7,351 nucleotides of DNA from Bacteroidota bacterium (lineage in GTDB: Bacteria; Bacteroidota; Bacteroidia; Flavobacteriales; Flavobacteriaceae), in NCBI GenBank assembly GCA_015767395.1, contig JADWMI010000056.1:1-7351 (forward strand), read 5' to 3'. Position numbers and translations under genes: made by a program. A model generated the notes under the pieces. That model was not told where the DNA came from. It made no database searches and saw nothing but the letters and a program-made list of their open reading frames with translations. This document shows, in pieces, positions 1 through 6,300 of the stretch. How positions within the stretch are numbered: the first letter of the stretch is position 1; each line of letters opens with the position of its first letter.

Positions 1-372
1 TTCACGAAAATTAATAGAATCATTTTCAAAGAACTCTGTTGGTACTTTATAATTTTGCTCAATAATGCTTTGAGAATAAGTGAATCGCTCGTTGTTGATT
101 GTATCAATTTTTTCGTAAATAAAATTACGAACACCTGTACCACTAATTAATTCACCTTCTTTATAACTCGCTGCATATTTTTCATAAAAATCATCAAACT
201 CTCTTTGTCTAATATCTTCCGAAACCTTGGCCAAAGCAAATTTCACATTTGAAGTAAACTGCTCTTCTGTTATAAGTATGGTGTTTTTAATCCAAAATAC
301 CTGTACAAAAATAATGCCTATTAAGGCGATACTCATTAAAATAATGATGAGCAAAAAAATTCTCTTCCCCAT
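1..372 (-). CDS. Probable sensor histidine kinase, N-terminal part only (runs off the left edge)
   Basis: An uninterrupted frame begins at an ATG (complement 370-372) and stays open for 124 codons to the window edge, so the C-terminal part is not visible. The protein starts with a short basic segment (MGKR) and one strongly hydrophobic helix at about residues 5-28. A soluble stretch rich in charged and aromatic residues follows, beginning around ITEEQFTSNVKFALAKV. This short N-tail, membrane anchor and extracytoplasmic sensor layout is typical of two-component histidine kinases in Flavobacteriaceae, and a kinase is the usual neighbour of coaE there from memory. The diagnostic H, N and G boxes would lie outside the window, so the kinase call is inference. 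It is co-directional with coaE, 98 bp downstream of it, and could be read from the same transcript. Any other single-pass membrane protein with an extracytoplasmic domain is possible. Confidence 0.62.
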   Translation of the reverse strand, partial: MGKRIFLLIIILMSIALIGIIFVQVFWIKNTILITEEQFTSNVKFALAKVSEDIRQREFDDFYEKYAASYKEGELISGTGVRNFIYEKIDTINNERFTYSQSIIEQNYKVPTEFFENDSINFRE

Positions 373-470
373 TATTCAAATTTAAACTTTTAACAACATA
401 AAAGTAGTTATTTAACGAAAATTAACAAACAATTTATTTATTTAACAATATATTAAGAATATCTGCAATT

Positions 471-1055
471 TTAACTCAATTCCAAGATTAAATCGTATAC
501 TGTTTTAGCCTGCATTTTTGTATGCTCTAAACCATTGTTTCTAATTACAAAATGGGCGTTTTTAATTCTTAAATCATCAGATATTTGATGTTTTATCCTA
601 TCCAAAATTTGCGCTTCAGACACACCATCTCTTTTGACAATCCTTTTTATTCGATCCTCATAACTTGCTATAACTGAAATAACATAGTCACACAATTTAT
701 GACTTCCACTTTCAAACAAAATAGCAGCTTCATATATTACCACCTCAGCGGTGCTGTTTTTGATGAATTTTTTAAAATCCTCCTGAACTTTTGGGTGGAC
801 CAATGCATTTAATGAGTCCAATTTATTTTTATCTTTAAAAACAATAGATGAAATAAAACTTCTGTTAAGTTCATTGTTTACATATGCCAATTCCCCAAAT
901 AAACTCGAAATTTGTTTTTTAAGTAATGCATTTGTATTCATTAACTTTTTCGCTTCAATATCAGCTATGTAAACTGTAGCACCTAATTTTTTTAAAAACG
1001 CTAGCACCGTACTTTTTCCACTTCCAATTCCACCAGTAAGTCCAATTACTTTCAT
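471..1055 (-). CDS. coaE: Dephospho-CoA kinase
   Basis: This cytoplasmic enzyme phosphorylates the 3'-hydroxyl of dephospho-CoA with ATP, the last step of coenzyme A biosynthesis. The 194-aa product has the family's usual length. The P-loop GLTGGIGSGKST is at residues 5-16, close to the N-terminus as expected. Asp32 in VYIADIEAKKL matches the conserved substrate-site Asp of the family. The HP pair is at 87-88 (LVHPKV) and LFESG, the counterpart of the family's LLFE motif, is at 113-117. A C-terminal segment, RDGVSEAQILDRIKHQ followed by AHFVIRNNG, matches the conserved R-x-Q and DFVI.N.G region that binds nucleotide. The ATG at 1055 is chosen because it puts the P-loop at residue 5. It starts 5 bp after the ybbR-like stop codon, so the two are very likely co-transcribed. 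Confidence 0.97.
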   Translation of the reverse strand: MKVIGLTGGIGSGKSTVLAFLKKLGATVYIADIEAKKLMNTNALLKKQISSLFGELAYVNNELNRSFISSIVFKDKNKLDSLNALVHPKVQEDFKKFIKNSTAEVVIYEAAILFESGSHKLCDYVISVIASYEDRIKRIVKRDGVSEAQILDRIKHQISDDLRIKNAHFVIRNNGLEHTKMQAKTVYDLILELS

Positions 1056-1060
1056 TTAAA

Positions 1061-2029
1061 TTATTTTTGGATTAAAAACTCTATTTGGCTGGGAATTAAC
1101 TTTACTGAATAAATCAAGTCGCTTTTTTGTAAAATCACAGGTGTTAAATACCTGGTTAATGAATCATTCTTGTATTGATTATAATCATAAACAATTGAAA
1201 AACTATCTTTATTTATTTTATTGAAATTGGAAAGTCCTATCTGATAAATCACTTGAATTTCTTTTGGAAAAGGATTCACCTTCACTCCTTCAGGCTCATT
1301 AATTATGACGACAGGGATGTTAAAATTCCCTTCAGTAAACTTATCAACTTCACCGACAATCTGAACCTCGTTAGCTGATAATTTCACCAGATCGTTATTG
1401 ACTGGCAACCTTAACCTCAAGGTCGTATTTATCGTTTCATAAACCTCATTCAATTCCAAAGAATTGGTGCTAATCTCGAGTATAGAATCAATATATTTTT
1501 CGGGTCCCGTAACTAAAACAGAATCTGGGATACTTTTTAAATTTCCAACAAAATTATAACCTAGTTTAAAATTAACATCAACTTTTGTACGTACAGGAAC
1601 CTTTTTAGAAATATTTTCACCCAATTCAACAAAAATAGTGTCAGTTAATACATTTAGTACTTCTACATCAGCTGGAAATTGATCGTTTAAATACGAAAGT
1701 TGTGCATTTGGCAAAAAATAATATTTCCCATTATATTTTGAAACTTTTCTTAAATTAAATTTTATATTATGCTCCTTCGCTTTATATCTAAATTGTGAGA
1801 ACCCAGGGGCTTTTAAAACAATGCCCACATCAGAAATCATGGTGTTTTGAAGTAATTTTTCGGACGGCACATTTTCATATTGCACTTTAAATACGGCAAT
1901 ACTATTATAACTTTTAGACAGTTCTATCAACAACCAAATAATTGAAGTCAATACTAAAAAAATTAGAAATATTTTTATTTTTCTATTTTTCTCTAAAGAA
2001 AAAATGGAGGCTTTTGTGGTTGTATTCAT
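1061..2029 (-). CDS. YbbR-like domain protein, single-pass membrane anchored
   Basis: The 322-aa protein has a short basic cytoplasmic N-tail, one hydrophobic helix at about residues 18-38, and a long extracytoplasmic part rich in beta strand. Two YbbR-type repeats can be read. One spans roughly residues 45-140 and ends in ADVEVLNVLTDTIFVEL. The second runs from about 145 to 228 and carries VTGPE at 173-177. A further beta-rich region of about 90 residues follows, where repeat character is unclear. In Firmicutes, YbbR (CdaR) regulates the diadenylate cyclase CdaA and is encoded beside it. No cyclase is encoded in this window, so a link to c-di-AMP is unproven here. The gene is tightly followed by coaE (5-bp gap) and is separated from yajC by a strong hairpin terminator. 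The ATG at 2029 is the only start that keeps the membrane helix near the N-terminus. Confidence 0.82.
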   Translation of the reverse strand: MNTTTKASIFSLEKNRKIKIFLIFLVLTSIIWLLIELSKSYNSIAVFKVQYENVPSEKLLQNTMISDVGIVLKAPGFSQFRYKAKEHNIKFNLRKVSKYNGKYYFLPNAQLSYLNDQFPADVEVLNVLTDTIFVELGENISKKVPVRTKVDVNFKLGYNFVGNLKSIPDSVLVTGPEKYIDSILEISTNSLELNEVYETINTTLRLRLPVNNDLVKLSANEVQIVGEVDKFTEGNFNIPVVIINEPEGVKVNPFPKEIQVIYQIGLSNFNKINKDSFSIVYDYNQYKNDSLTRYLTPVILQKSDLIYSVKLIPSQIEFLIQK

Positions 2030-2054
2030 ACAATTAATAAAATATAAATGTACA

Positions 2055-2084
2055 AAAAAAGTGAGCTTATGAGCTCACTTTTTT
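2055..2084 (-). terminator. Rho-independent terminator downstream of yajC (symmetric, possibly bidirectional)
   Basis: A perfect 13-bp stem (2055-2067 pairing with 2072-2084) closes a 4-nt loop. Its core is GTGAGCT/AGCTCAC and its outer part is an A-run pairing with a T-run, so a U-tract follows the hairpin on the minus-strand transcript. It lies 19 bp past the yajC stop and 25 bp before the ybbR-like ATG. It should end most transcripts from the nusB promoter unless read through. The symmetry would let it act on the plus strand too, but no plus-strand gene leads into it. Confidence 0.82.
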
Positions 2085-2103
2085 ATTTGAAGTGTTTTTT
2101 TTA

Positions 2104-2424
2104 TTATTTCTTTTCTGCTGGACTTAAGTATTTTTTACTAAGTTCCATTGAAATAGATGAGCGTTCAAATTTGATTTTCCCAGCGCCAGTTTCAATAATT
2201 ACAGTATTATCGCTATCAACAATATCCATTATTTTTCCGTGGATACCACTTGTTGTAATTACTTTATTTCCTTTGGCTATTTCGCTTTGGAATTTCTTTT
2301 CATTTTTTGCTTTCTTCATTTGTGGTCTTATCATGAAAAAATAAATAACCACAAACATTAATAGGAATGGTAACATACTAGTTAGTGAACTTCCTTCTGC
2401 TTGTAAAAAAATTGCTGTATACAT
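2104..2424 (-). CDS. yajC: Preprotein translocase subunit YajC
   Basis: YajC is the small membrane subunit that associates with SecDF, accessory to the SecYEG translocon. The 106-aa product has the family's length and layout. A short extracytoplasmic N-terminus precedes one transmembrane helix (about residues 17-32), followed directly by the hallmark FFMIRPQMKK (29-38) and a charged linker. The cytoplasmic domain contains GNKVITTSGIHGKI, the conserved 'V.T..G..G.I' strand-turn segment. The start at 2424 gives an N-terminus of ordinary size. The gene starts 26 bp after the DUF1573 stop. In many other bacteria yajC sits beside tgt or secDF; here it is placed between an envelope lipoprotein and ybbR. 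Confidence 0.96.
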   Translation of the reverse strand: MYTAIFLQAEGSSLTSMLPFLLMFVVIYFFMIRPQMKKAKNEKKFQSEIAKGNKVITTSGIHGKIMDIVDSDNTVIIETGAGKIKFERSSISMELSKKYLSPAEKK

Positions 2425-2450
2425 TGATTTATTTTAAGGGTAAATATTAA

Positions 2451-2912
2451 TTAACTTTTGGCAGTAACAGTACCTTTTATTCTAATTACTTCTGTTACTT
2501 TTTCAGTATTTGATTTTACTGTAATTGATTTGTTCTGTTTTCCAACTCTTCCAGCAGAGTTAAATTCGAATCTAATTTCTCCTGTTGCTCCAGGGGCTAT
2601 TGCCTCTTTTGTCCACTCAGGTGTTGTACAACCGCAAGACGGTTTTACATTTGTAATAATTAAATCTACTTTTCCGGTATTTGTAACTTTAAAAGCCCCA
2701 GAAACTTTCTCACCTTCAGTAATGGTACCAAAATCATATTCAGTTTGGTCAAATTCAATAATTGGTAATCCCAAGCTTAATTTAGCATCACGCTCTTGAG
2801 CACTTTCCAAATTAGACTCATTAATTTTTGATGAAGCTTTTTTACTGTCACAAGAACTTACTAAAACACTCATAAAAATAACAATTGTAAAAACTACTTT
2901 TTTCATATTCAT
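2451..2912 (-). CDS. DUF1573 domain lipoprotein
   Basis: The 153-aa product begins with a lipoprotein signal peptide: a KK pair, a hydrophobic core (about residues 6-18) and the lipobox VSSC, with Cys21 as the predicted lipidation site. After a polar linker (22-48) comes one DUF1573 domain, an Ig-like/ASH-type beta sandwich. Its markers are YDFGTI (59-64), the VTNTG strand (76-80) and the signature SCGCTTPEW (92-100), with a C-x-C pair at Cys93 and Cys95. Such proteins are common in Bacteroidetes, but I know of no established biochemical role. The SCGCT cysteines are a possible metal or redox site by inference only. Cys21 is followed by DSKK, which does not resemble the acidic export signals reported for surface lipoproteins of the phylum, so a periplasm-facing location is more likely. 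A second ATG at 2906 is an equally valid start and does not change the mature protein. Confidence 0.9.
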   Translation of the reverse strand: MNMKKVVFTIVIFMSVLVSSCDSKKASSKINESNLESAQERDAKLSLGLPIIEFDQTEYDFGTITEGEKVSGAFKVTNTGKVDLIITNVKPSCGCTTPEWTKEAIAPGATGEIRFEFNSAGRVGKQNKSITVKSNTEKVTEVIRIKGTVTAKS

Positions 2913-2936
2913 AAATTTATTTGTAAAAATATAACA

Positions 2937-3875
2937 TTAGATTAATCCTCTTCCTATTTTATTCAATCTTTTTGAAGCTGTAAAATCTTTTAAAATTTTA
3001 TCCAAAACTCCGTTTATAAAAAAACTGCTTCTATCTGTCGAATAATCCTTAGAAATTTCTATATATTCATTAATGGTTACACTTGTTGGGATTGAAGGAA
3101 ATTTCAAAAACTCTGTGATAGCCATTTTAATTAAAATCATATCAATCTCAGCAATTCTGTCAGTATCCCAATTAGGTGTCTTGTCTTCAATTTCTTTTTC
3201 AAATTCGCTATGATTTAAAACTACTTTTCTAAACAAATCAACCACAAATTTCTTATCATCCTCATCCTTATATAACCTACCTAATCTTAGTGGTTGTTTT
3301 GGATTTAATCCATTCAATGTTTTAACAACCCAAGTATTTACAAAAGGAATATCATCAACCCAACTAATAGTTGCATCTTCAAAATATTCAGCCAGTTTAT
3401 CATTTGGAGCTAAAACAGCTTTATAAATCGCAACAACAAACTCCTTATCCTCTTGAAAATTAGACACTTGAGATTTCATGTACGAAGCGTAATTTTTACT
3501 TTCTTTGGTTAGTTTCCAAATTTCCTTTACATATTCATCATCCAATTCCCAGTTAGATAGTTGATTGGTTTCTAAATATTCTTTCAAAGAAACACTTTCG
3601 TCAATCAACTGAATCAATTGATTGTCAACAAATTTTGTGTTTGGATTTTTTTCCTCAGGTGTAGCTAAAAACTTTTTTTGAGAAATATTGATATGATTGC
3701 TCTCCAAATTTCTAACTTCAACTAGTAAATGAAGTAACAGCGCATATAAATCATACATTTTATCTATACTGTGATATAAAAATTTCTCCTCCTTTATAAG
3801 GTTATCACTTTTAGATTGTAACAATGCATAAGCTGATTGCATTACTTTAACTCTAATATGTCTTCTGTTTATCAT
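2937..3875 (-). CDS. nusB: Transcription antitermination factor NusB, long Bacteroidetes form
   Basis: NusB pairs with NusE (ribosomal protein S10) on boxA RNA and supports antitermination of rRNA operons. The 312-aa product is more than twice the length of E. coli NusB (about 139 aa). The C-terminal part, roughly residues 185-300, carries the recognisable NusB fold motifs: AEIDMILIKMAITEFLKFP, then VTINEYIEISKDYS (INE at 268-270) and FFINGVLDKI. The N-terminus starts with the conserved RRHIRVKVMQSAYAL, which itself resembles the first helix of NusB. An added helical region of more than 150 residues lies between the two. This long form is what I recall as normal for Bacteroidetes, so it is not a fusion artefact. 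It is first in the minus-strand cluster, with a well-formed promoter candidate about 80-110 bp upstream of its ATG. The DUF1573 gene starts 24 bp after its stop. Confidence 0.93.
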   Translation of the reverse strand: MINRRHIRVKVMQSAYALLQSKSDNLIKEEKFLYHSIDKMYDLYALLLHLLVEVRNLESNHINISQKKFLATPEEKNPNTKFVDNQLIQLIDESVSLKEYLETNQLSNWELDDEYVKEIWKLTKESKNYASYMKSQVSNFQEDKEFVVAIYKAVLAPNDKLAEYFEDATISWVDDIPFVNTWVVKTLNGLNPKQPLRLGRLYKDEDDKKFVVDLFRKVVLNHSEFEKEIEDKTPNWDTDRIAEIDMILIKMAITEFLKFPSIPTSVTINEYIEISKDYSTDRSSFFINGVLDKILKDFTASKRLNKIGRGLI

Positions 3876-3952
3876 TTAAAGAACTTTGTTTTTGAACGAG
3901 GCAAAAATACTATATTTTTTTTGAAAAAACAGTTAGTTTTATTTTTTTTAAA

Positions 3953-3982
3953 CAAAGTTAAAACTCTTAATATATTGTCCAA
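3953..3982 (-). promoter_or_regulatory. Candidate promoter for the nusB-DUF1573-yajC cluster
   Basis: On the minus strand, TTG (complement 3980-3982) is followed after 19 nt by TAACTTTG (complement 3953-3960). This is an exact match to the Bacteroidetes sigma-ABfr-type consensus (TTG at -33, TAnnTTTG at -7) with normal spacing. Transcription would begin near 3946 and give a leader of about 70 nt before the nusB ATG. A second -7-like match, TATTTTTG at complement 3902-3909, lacks a TTG at a suitable distance and is less likely. Confidence 0.6.
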
Positions 3983-4007
3983 TTAAAATAATATTGCAGT
4001 ATATTCG
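3975..4007 (+). promoter_or_regulatory. Candidate promoter for the ABC transporter gene
   Basis: TTG at 3975-3977 is followed after 22 nt by TATATTCG at 4000-4007, one mismatch from TAnnTTTG. A start near 4014 would leave about 26 nt of leader before the ATG at 4040, which suits that start codon and makes the upstream TTG codon at 4019 unlikely. Spacing is at the long end and the -7 box is imperfect, so this is a weaker call than the divergent nusB promoter. Its TTG lies in the same small palindrome as the nusB -33 box. Confidence 0.35.
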
Positions 4008-4039
4008 TCCTTTTAAAATTGATTGCAGACAGATCGTTT

Positions 4040-5794
4040 ATGAAAGCTTTACAATACCTAAACAAATACTTTTTAAAATATAAATACCGACTTTTATTAG
4101 GAATTATTATTACTATTTGCTCTAATTTATTGGCTCTACAAGTTCCTCAATTTATTAGAGAATCTGTAAATGTTGCTGAAGATTATAGAAATGGGATTGT
4201 TACTGATTTGGACCTCGTAAAGTCTGATTTACTAAACAATATTTTATTGATTATTGGCGCTGCTTTACTAGCAGGTTTTTTTACTTTTTTAATGCGTCAA
4301 CTTATAATTGTTACTTCTAGGTTAATTGAATTTGATTTAAAAAATGAAATTTACCAACAGTACCAGCACCTTTCATTAAATTTTTACAAAAAAAACAGGA
4401 CAGGTGATTTAATGAACCGCATTAGCGAAGATGTCACCAAAGTTAGGATGTACTTTGGACCAGCGGTTATGTATTTTTTAAACATGTTGGTTTTGTTTAT
4501 TGTAGCCATTATAAAAATGTACTCAATTGACCCTACTTTAACTTTATACACAGTTTTACCACTGCCAATTTTATCTGTTTCAATCTATGTATTAAGCAGT
4601 ATAATTCATAAACGAAGTACAATTGTTCAACAATACTTATCAAAATTAACTGCAAATGCCCAAGAAATATTTTCTGGAATAAGCATTATAAAATCATATA
4701 ATATTGAAAATAAAGCGATTGTAGAGTTTGACAAATTAAGCAACAAAGCCAAAGATAAAAACATTCATTTATACAAAGCAAATGCTTTATTTCATCCATT
4801 AATGATGTTATTAATTGGATTGAGTAATGTTTTAGTTATTTATATAGGAGGATTGCGTTATATGGATGGACTCATATCTATAGGAGTAATTGCCGAATTT
4901 ATTATGTATGTTAACATGCTTACCTGGCCTGTTGCTGTTGTAGGATGGGTTACTTCAATTATTCAAGAAGCGGAAGCTTCCCAAAATAGAATTAACGAGT
5001 TTTTAAAAATTGAACCTGAAATTACCAATAACAATCCTAATGAATCAATAATTAAGGGTAGCATTGAATTTAAAAATGTAACTTTTACCTATGACGACAC
5101 CAACATAACAGCTTTAAAAAATATCAGTTTTAAATTACCGCAAGGAAAAACATTGGCAATTTTAGGAAACACTGGTTCTGGGAAATCAACCATTATAAAT
5201 CTAATTGCTCGCTTATATGATGTTGGTATTGGTGAAATTTTAATTGATGGTGTTAATATTAAATCCCTAAACTTAAATAACCTTAGAAAAAGTATTGGTT
5301 TTGTACCTCAAGAAGCGTTTCTTTTTTCAGATACTTTGAAAAACAACATCAAGTTTGGTGATGAAGATGCCTCAGATGAAAAAATAGAAAAAGCTGCCAA
5401 AGACGCCTATATACATCATAATATTATTGAATTCAACAAGGGTTTCGATACTTATATCGGTGAACGAGGTGTGACACTTTCTGGAGGTCAAAAACAACGA
5501 ATTTCCATTGCTAGAGCAATTATTAAGGATCCTGAAATTTTAATTTTTGATGATTGCCTTTCGGCTGTAGATACAGAAACTGAAGAAATAATTTTAAATA
5601 ATTTAAACAACATCAGTAAAAATAAAACGACTATAATTGTAAGTCATCGTATTTCATCAATAAAAAATGCAGATTCAATTATTATCATAGAAAACGGCGA
5701 AATAATTCAGCAAGGAACACATAATGAGTTAATTAATATTGATGGATATTATAAAGAACTTTATGACCAACAACTTTTAGAAAAAGAAATATAA
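4040..5794 (+). CDS. ABC exporter half-transporter (membrane domain fused to ATPase), multidrug/lipid type
   Basis: The 584-aa protein has the usual half-exporter layout. Six predicted membrane helices (about 18-38, 64-84, 140-161, 166-188, 250-271 and 281-306) are followed by an ATPase domain. The intracellular-loop motif RTGDLMNRISEDV (120-132) resembles the MdlA/YheI branch. ATPase motifs are Walker A GNTGSGKST (376-384), Q-loop Gln424, signature LSGGQ (480-484), Walker B ILIFDD (500-505), the D-loop SAVD and H-loop His536. The residue after the Walker B Asp is Asp505, not the usual catalytic Glu, as in one half of several heterodimeric exporters. The protein should work as a dimer in the inner membrane; the substrate cannot be read from sequence. 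The ATG at 4040 (MKALQYLNKYFLKYK) is preferred over an in-frame TTG at 4019, which adds seven residues unlike the family's start. The gene diverges from nusB and is followed 80 bp later by the DUF3276 gene. Confidence 0.93.
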   Translation: MKALQYLNKYFLKYKYRLLLGIIITICSNLLALQVPQFIRESVNVAEDYRNGIVTDLDLVKSDLLNNILLIIGAALLAGFFTFLMRQLIIVTSRLIEFDLKNEIYQQYQHLSLNFYKKNRTGDLMNRISEDVTKVRMYFGPAVMYFLNMLVLFIVAIIKMYSIDPTLTLYTVLPLPILSVSIYVLSSIIHKRSTIVQQYLSKLTANAQEIFSGISIIKSYNIENKAIVEFDKLSNKAKDKNIHLYKANALFHPLMMLLIGLSNVLVIYIGGLRYMDGLISIGVIAEFIMYVNMLTWPVAVVGWVTSIIQEAEASQNRINEFLKIEPEITNNNPNESIIKGSIEFKNVTFTYDDTNITALKNISFKLPQGKTLAILGNTGSGKSTIINLIARLYDVGIGEILIDGVNIKSLNLNNLRKSIGFVPQEAFLFSDTLKNNIKFGDEDASDEKIEKAAKDAYIHHNIIEFNKGFDTYIGERGVTLSGGQKQRISIARAIIKDPEILIFDDCLSAVDTETEEIILNNLNNISKNKTTIIVSHRISSIKNADSIIIIENGEIIQQGTHNELINIDGYYKELYDQQLLEKEI

Positions 5795-5822
5795 AAAAGA
5801 TAAAATAAATAAAATTATTTTA

Positions 5823-5830
5823 TAGATTTG
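5823..5830 (+). promoter_or_regulatory. Possible -7 element upstream of the DUF3276/PUR gene
   Basis: TAGATTTG matches TAnnTTTG exactly and lies 44 bp before the ATG, so transcription could begin near 5837. No TTG occurs at the expected -33 distance, because the upstream sequence there is A-rich. An all-A/T inverted repeat (5800-5808 with 5815-5823) just precedes it but has no U-tract and is unlikely to be a terminator. The gene may have its own weak or activated promoter, be co-transcribed with the exporter, or both. Confidence 0.3.
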
Positions 5831-5874
5831 TCAATAAATCAAATAGAAAGATTAATAAAAATAGAAAGTTAATT

Positions 5875-6246
5875 ATGAATGACAAAGAACATTTAGAACA
5901 AGATGAAATATTTTCTCAAGTTCTTAGAGCAGGGAGAAGAACTTACTTTTTTGACGTAAGAGCTACCAAAGCAGAAGACTATTACTTAACAATTACTGAA
6001 AGTAAAAAATTCACACATGACGATGGATCTTTCCATTACAAAAAACACAAAATTTATTTATATAAAGAAGATTTTTCAGAATTTAACGAAATGCTAAAAT
6101 CTGCAACAGATTATATTCTTGGTGAAAAAGGTGAAGAAGTTATTTCTGAACGTCACCAAAAAGATTTTAAAAGAGCAACTGACGAAAGTGTTGAAGATAC
6201 AACAACTACTGAAAGCTTTACTGACATTAAATTTGAGGATATTTAA
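5875..6246 (+). CDS. DUF3276 family, PUR-type DNA/RNA-binding protein
   Basis: The 123-aa protein carries the conserved core of the bacterial PUR-alpha-like family. EIFSQVLRAGRRTYFFDVR (11-29) is followed by DYYLTITESKKF (35-46), a DDGSFHYKKHKIYLYKEDF strand-helix segment, and a helix ending near residue 83. This is one beta-beta-beta-beta-alpha PUR repeat. The relative BpuR of Borrelia binds RNA and DNA and affects gene expression. The rest (about 84-123) contains GEEVISERHQKDFKRAT, well conserved in Flavobacteriaceae from memory, and an acidic Thr-rich tail that is probably disordered. It is likely cytoplasmic and dimeric by family analogy; its targets here are unknown. It is the last plus-strand gene before a strong terminator that begins 21 bp after its stop. 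Confidence 0.9.
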   Translation: MNDKEHLEQDEIFSQVLRAGRRTYFFDVRATKAEDYYLTITESKKFTHDDGSFHYKKHKIYLYKEDFSEFNEMLKSATDYILGEKGEEVISERHQKDFKRATDESVEDTTTTESFTDIKFEDI

Positions 6247-6267
6247 TAAATTATTTCCATCCAAAAC

Positions 6268-6300
6268 AAAAAAAACACCTCAATCGAGGTGTTTTTTTTT
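6268..6300 (+). terminator. Rho-independent terminator after the DUF3276 gene (possibly bidirectional)
   Basis: The hairpin core CACCTC (6276-6281), loop AATC, GAGGTG (6286-6291) is extended outward by an A-run pairing with a T-run of about eight bases each. A run of nine T follows the core on the plus strand, ending the exporter and DUF3276 transcripts. The matching A-run on the left gives a U-tract on the minus strand as well, so it could also stop transcription coming from the sucC side. Confidence 0.88.

Noticed and set aside
376..383. Exact TAnnTTTG match (TAAATTTG, minus strand) just upstream of the kinase ATG, which would imply a leaderless transcript.
   Set aside because: Only 4 nt separate the box from the ATG and no TTG lies 17-23 nt upstream. 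In sequence this rich in A and T a lone match is expected by chance.
2048..2344. A 98-codon plus-strand frame across yajC and the terminator.
   Set aside because: It is antisense to yajC; its hydrophobic translation reflects the complement of A/T-rich coding sequence. It starts inside the terminator region with no promoter or family resemblance.
2458..2799. A 113-codon plus-strand frame opposite the DUF1573 gene.
   Set aside because: It lies wholly antisense to a clear DUF1573 lipoprotein gene with strong motifs, and its translation resembles no family I recognise.
4019..4039. Seven-residue N-terminal extension of the ABC exporter from a TTG codon.
   Set aside because: The ATG at 4040 gives a family-like N-terminus, and the candidate promoter would place the TTG only about 5 nt into the transcript.
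5800..5823. Inverted repeat between the exporter and the DUF3276 gene, considered as a terminator.
   Set aside because: The 9-bp stem is entirely A/T with a 6-nt loop and no following T-run, so it should be too weak to terminate.
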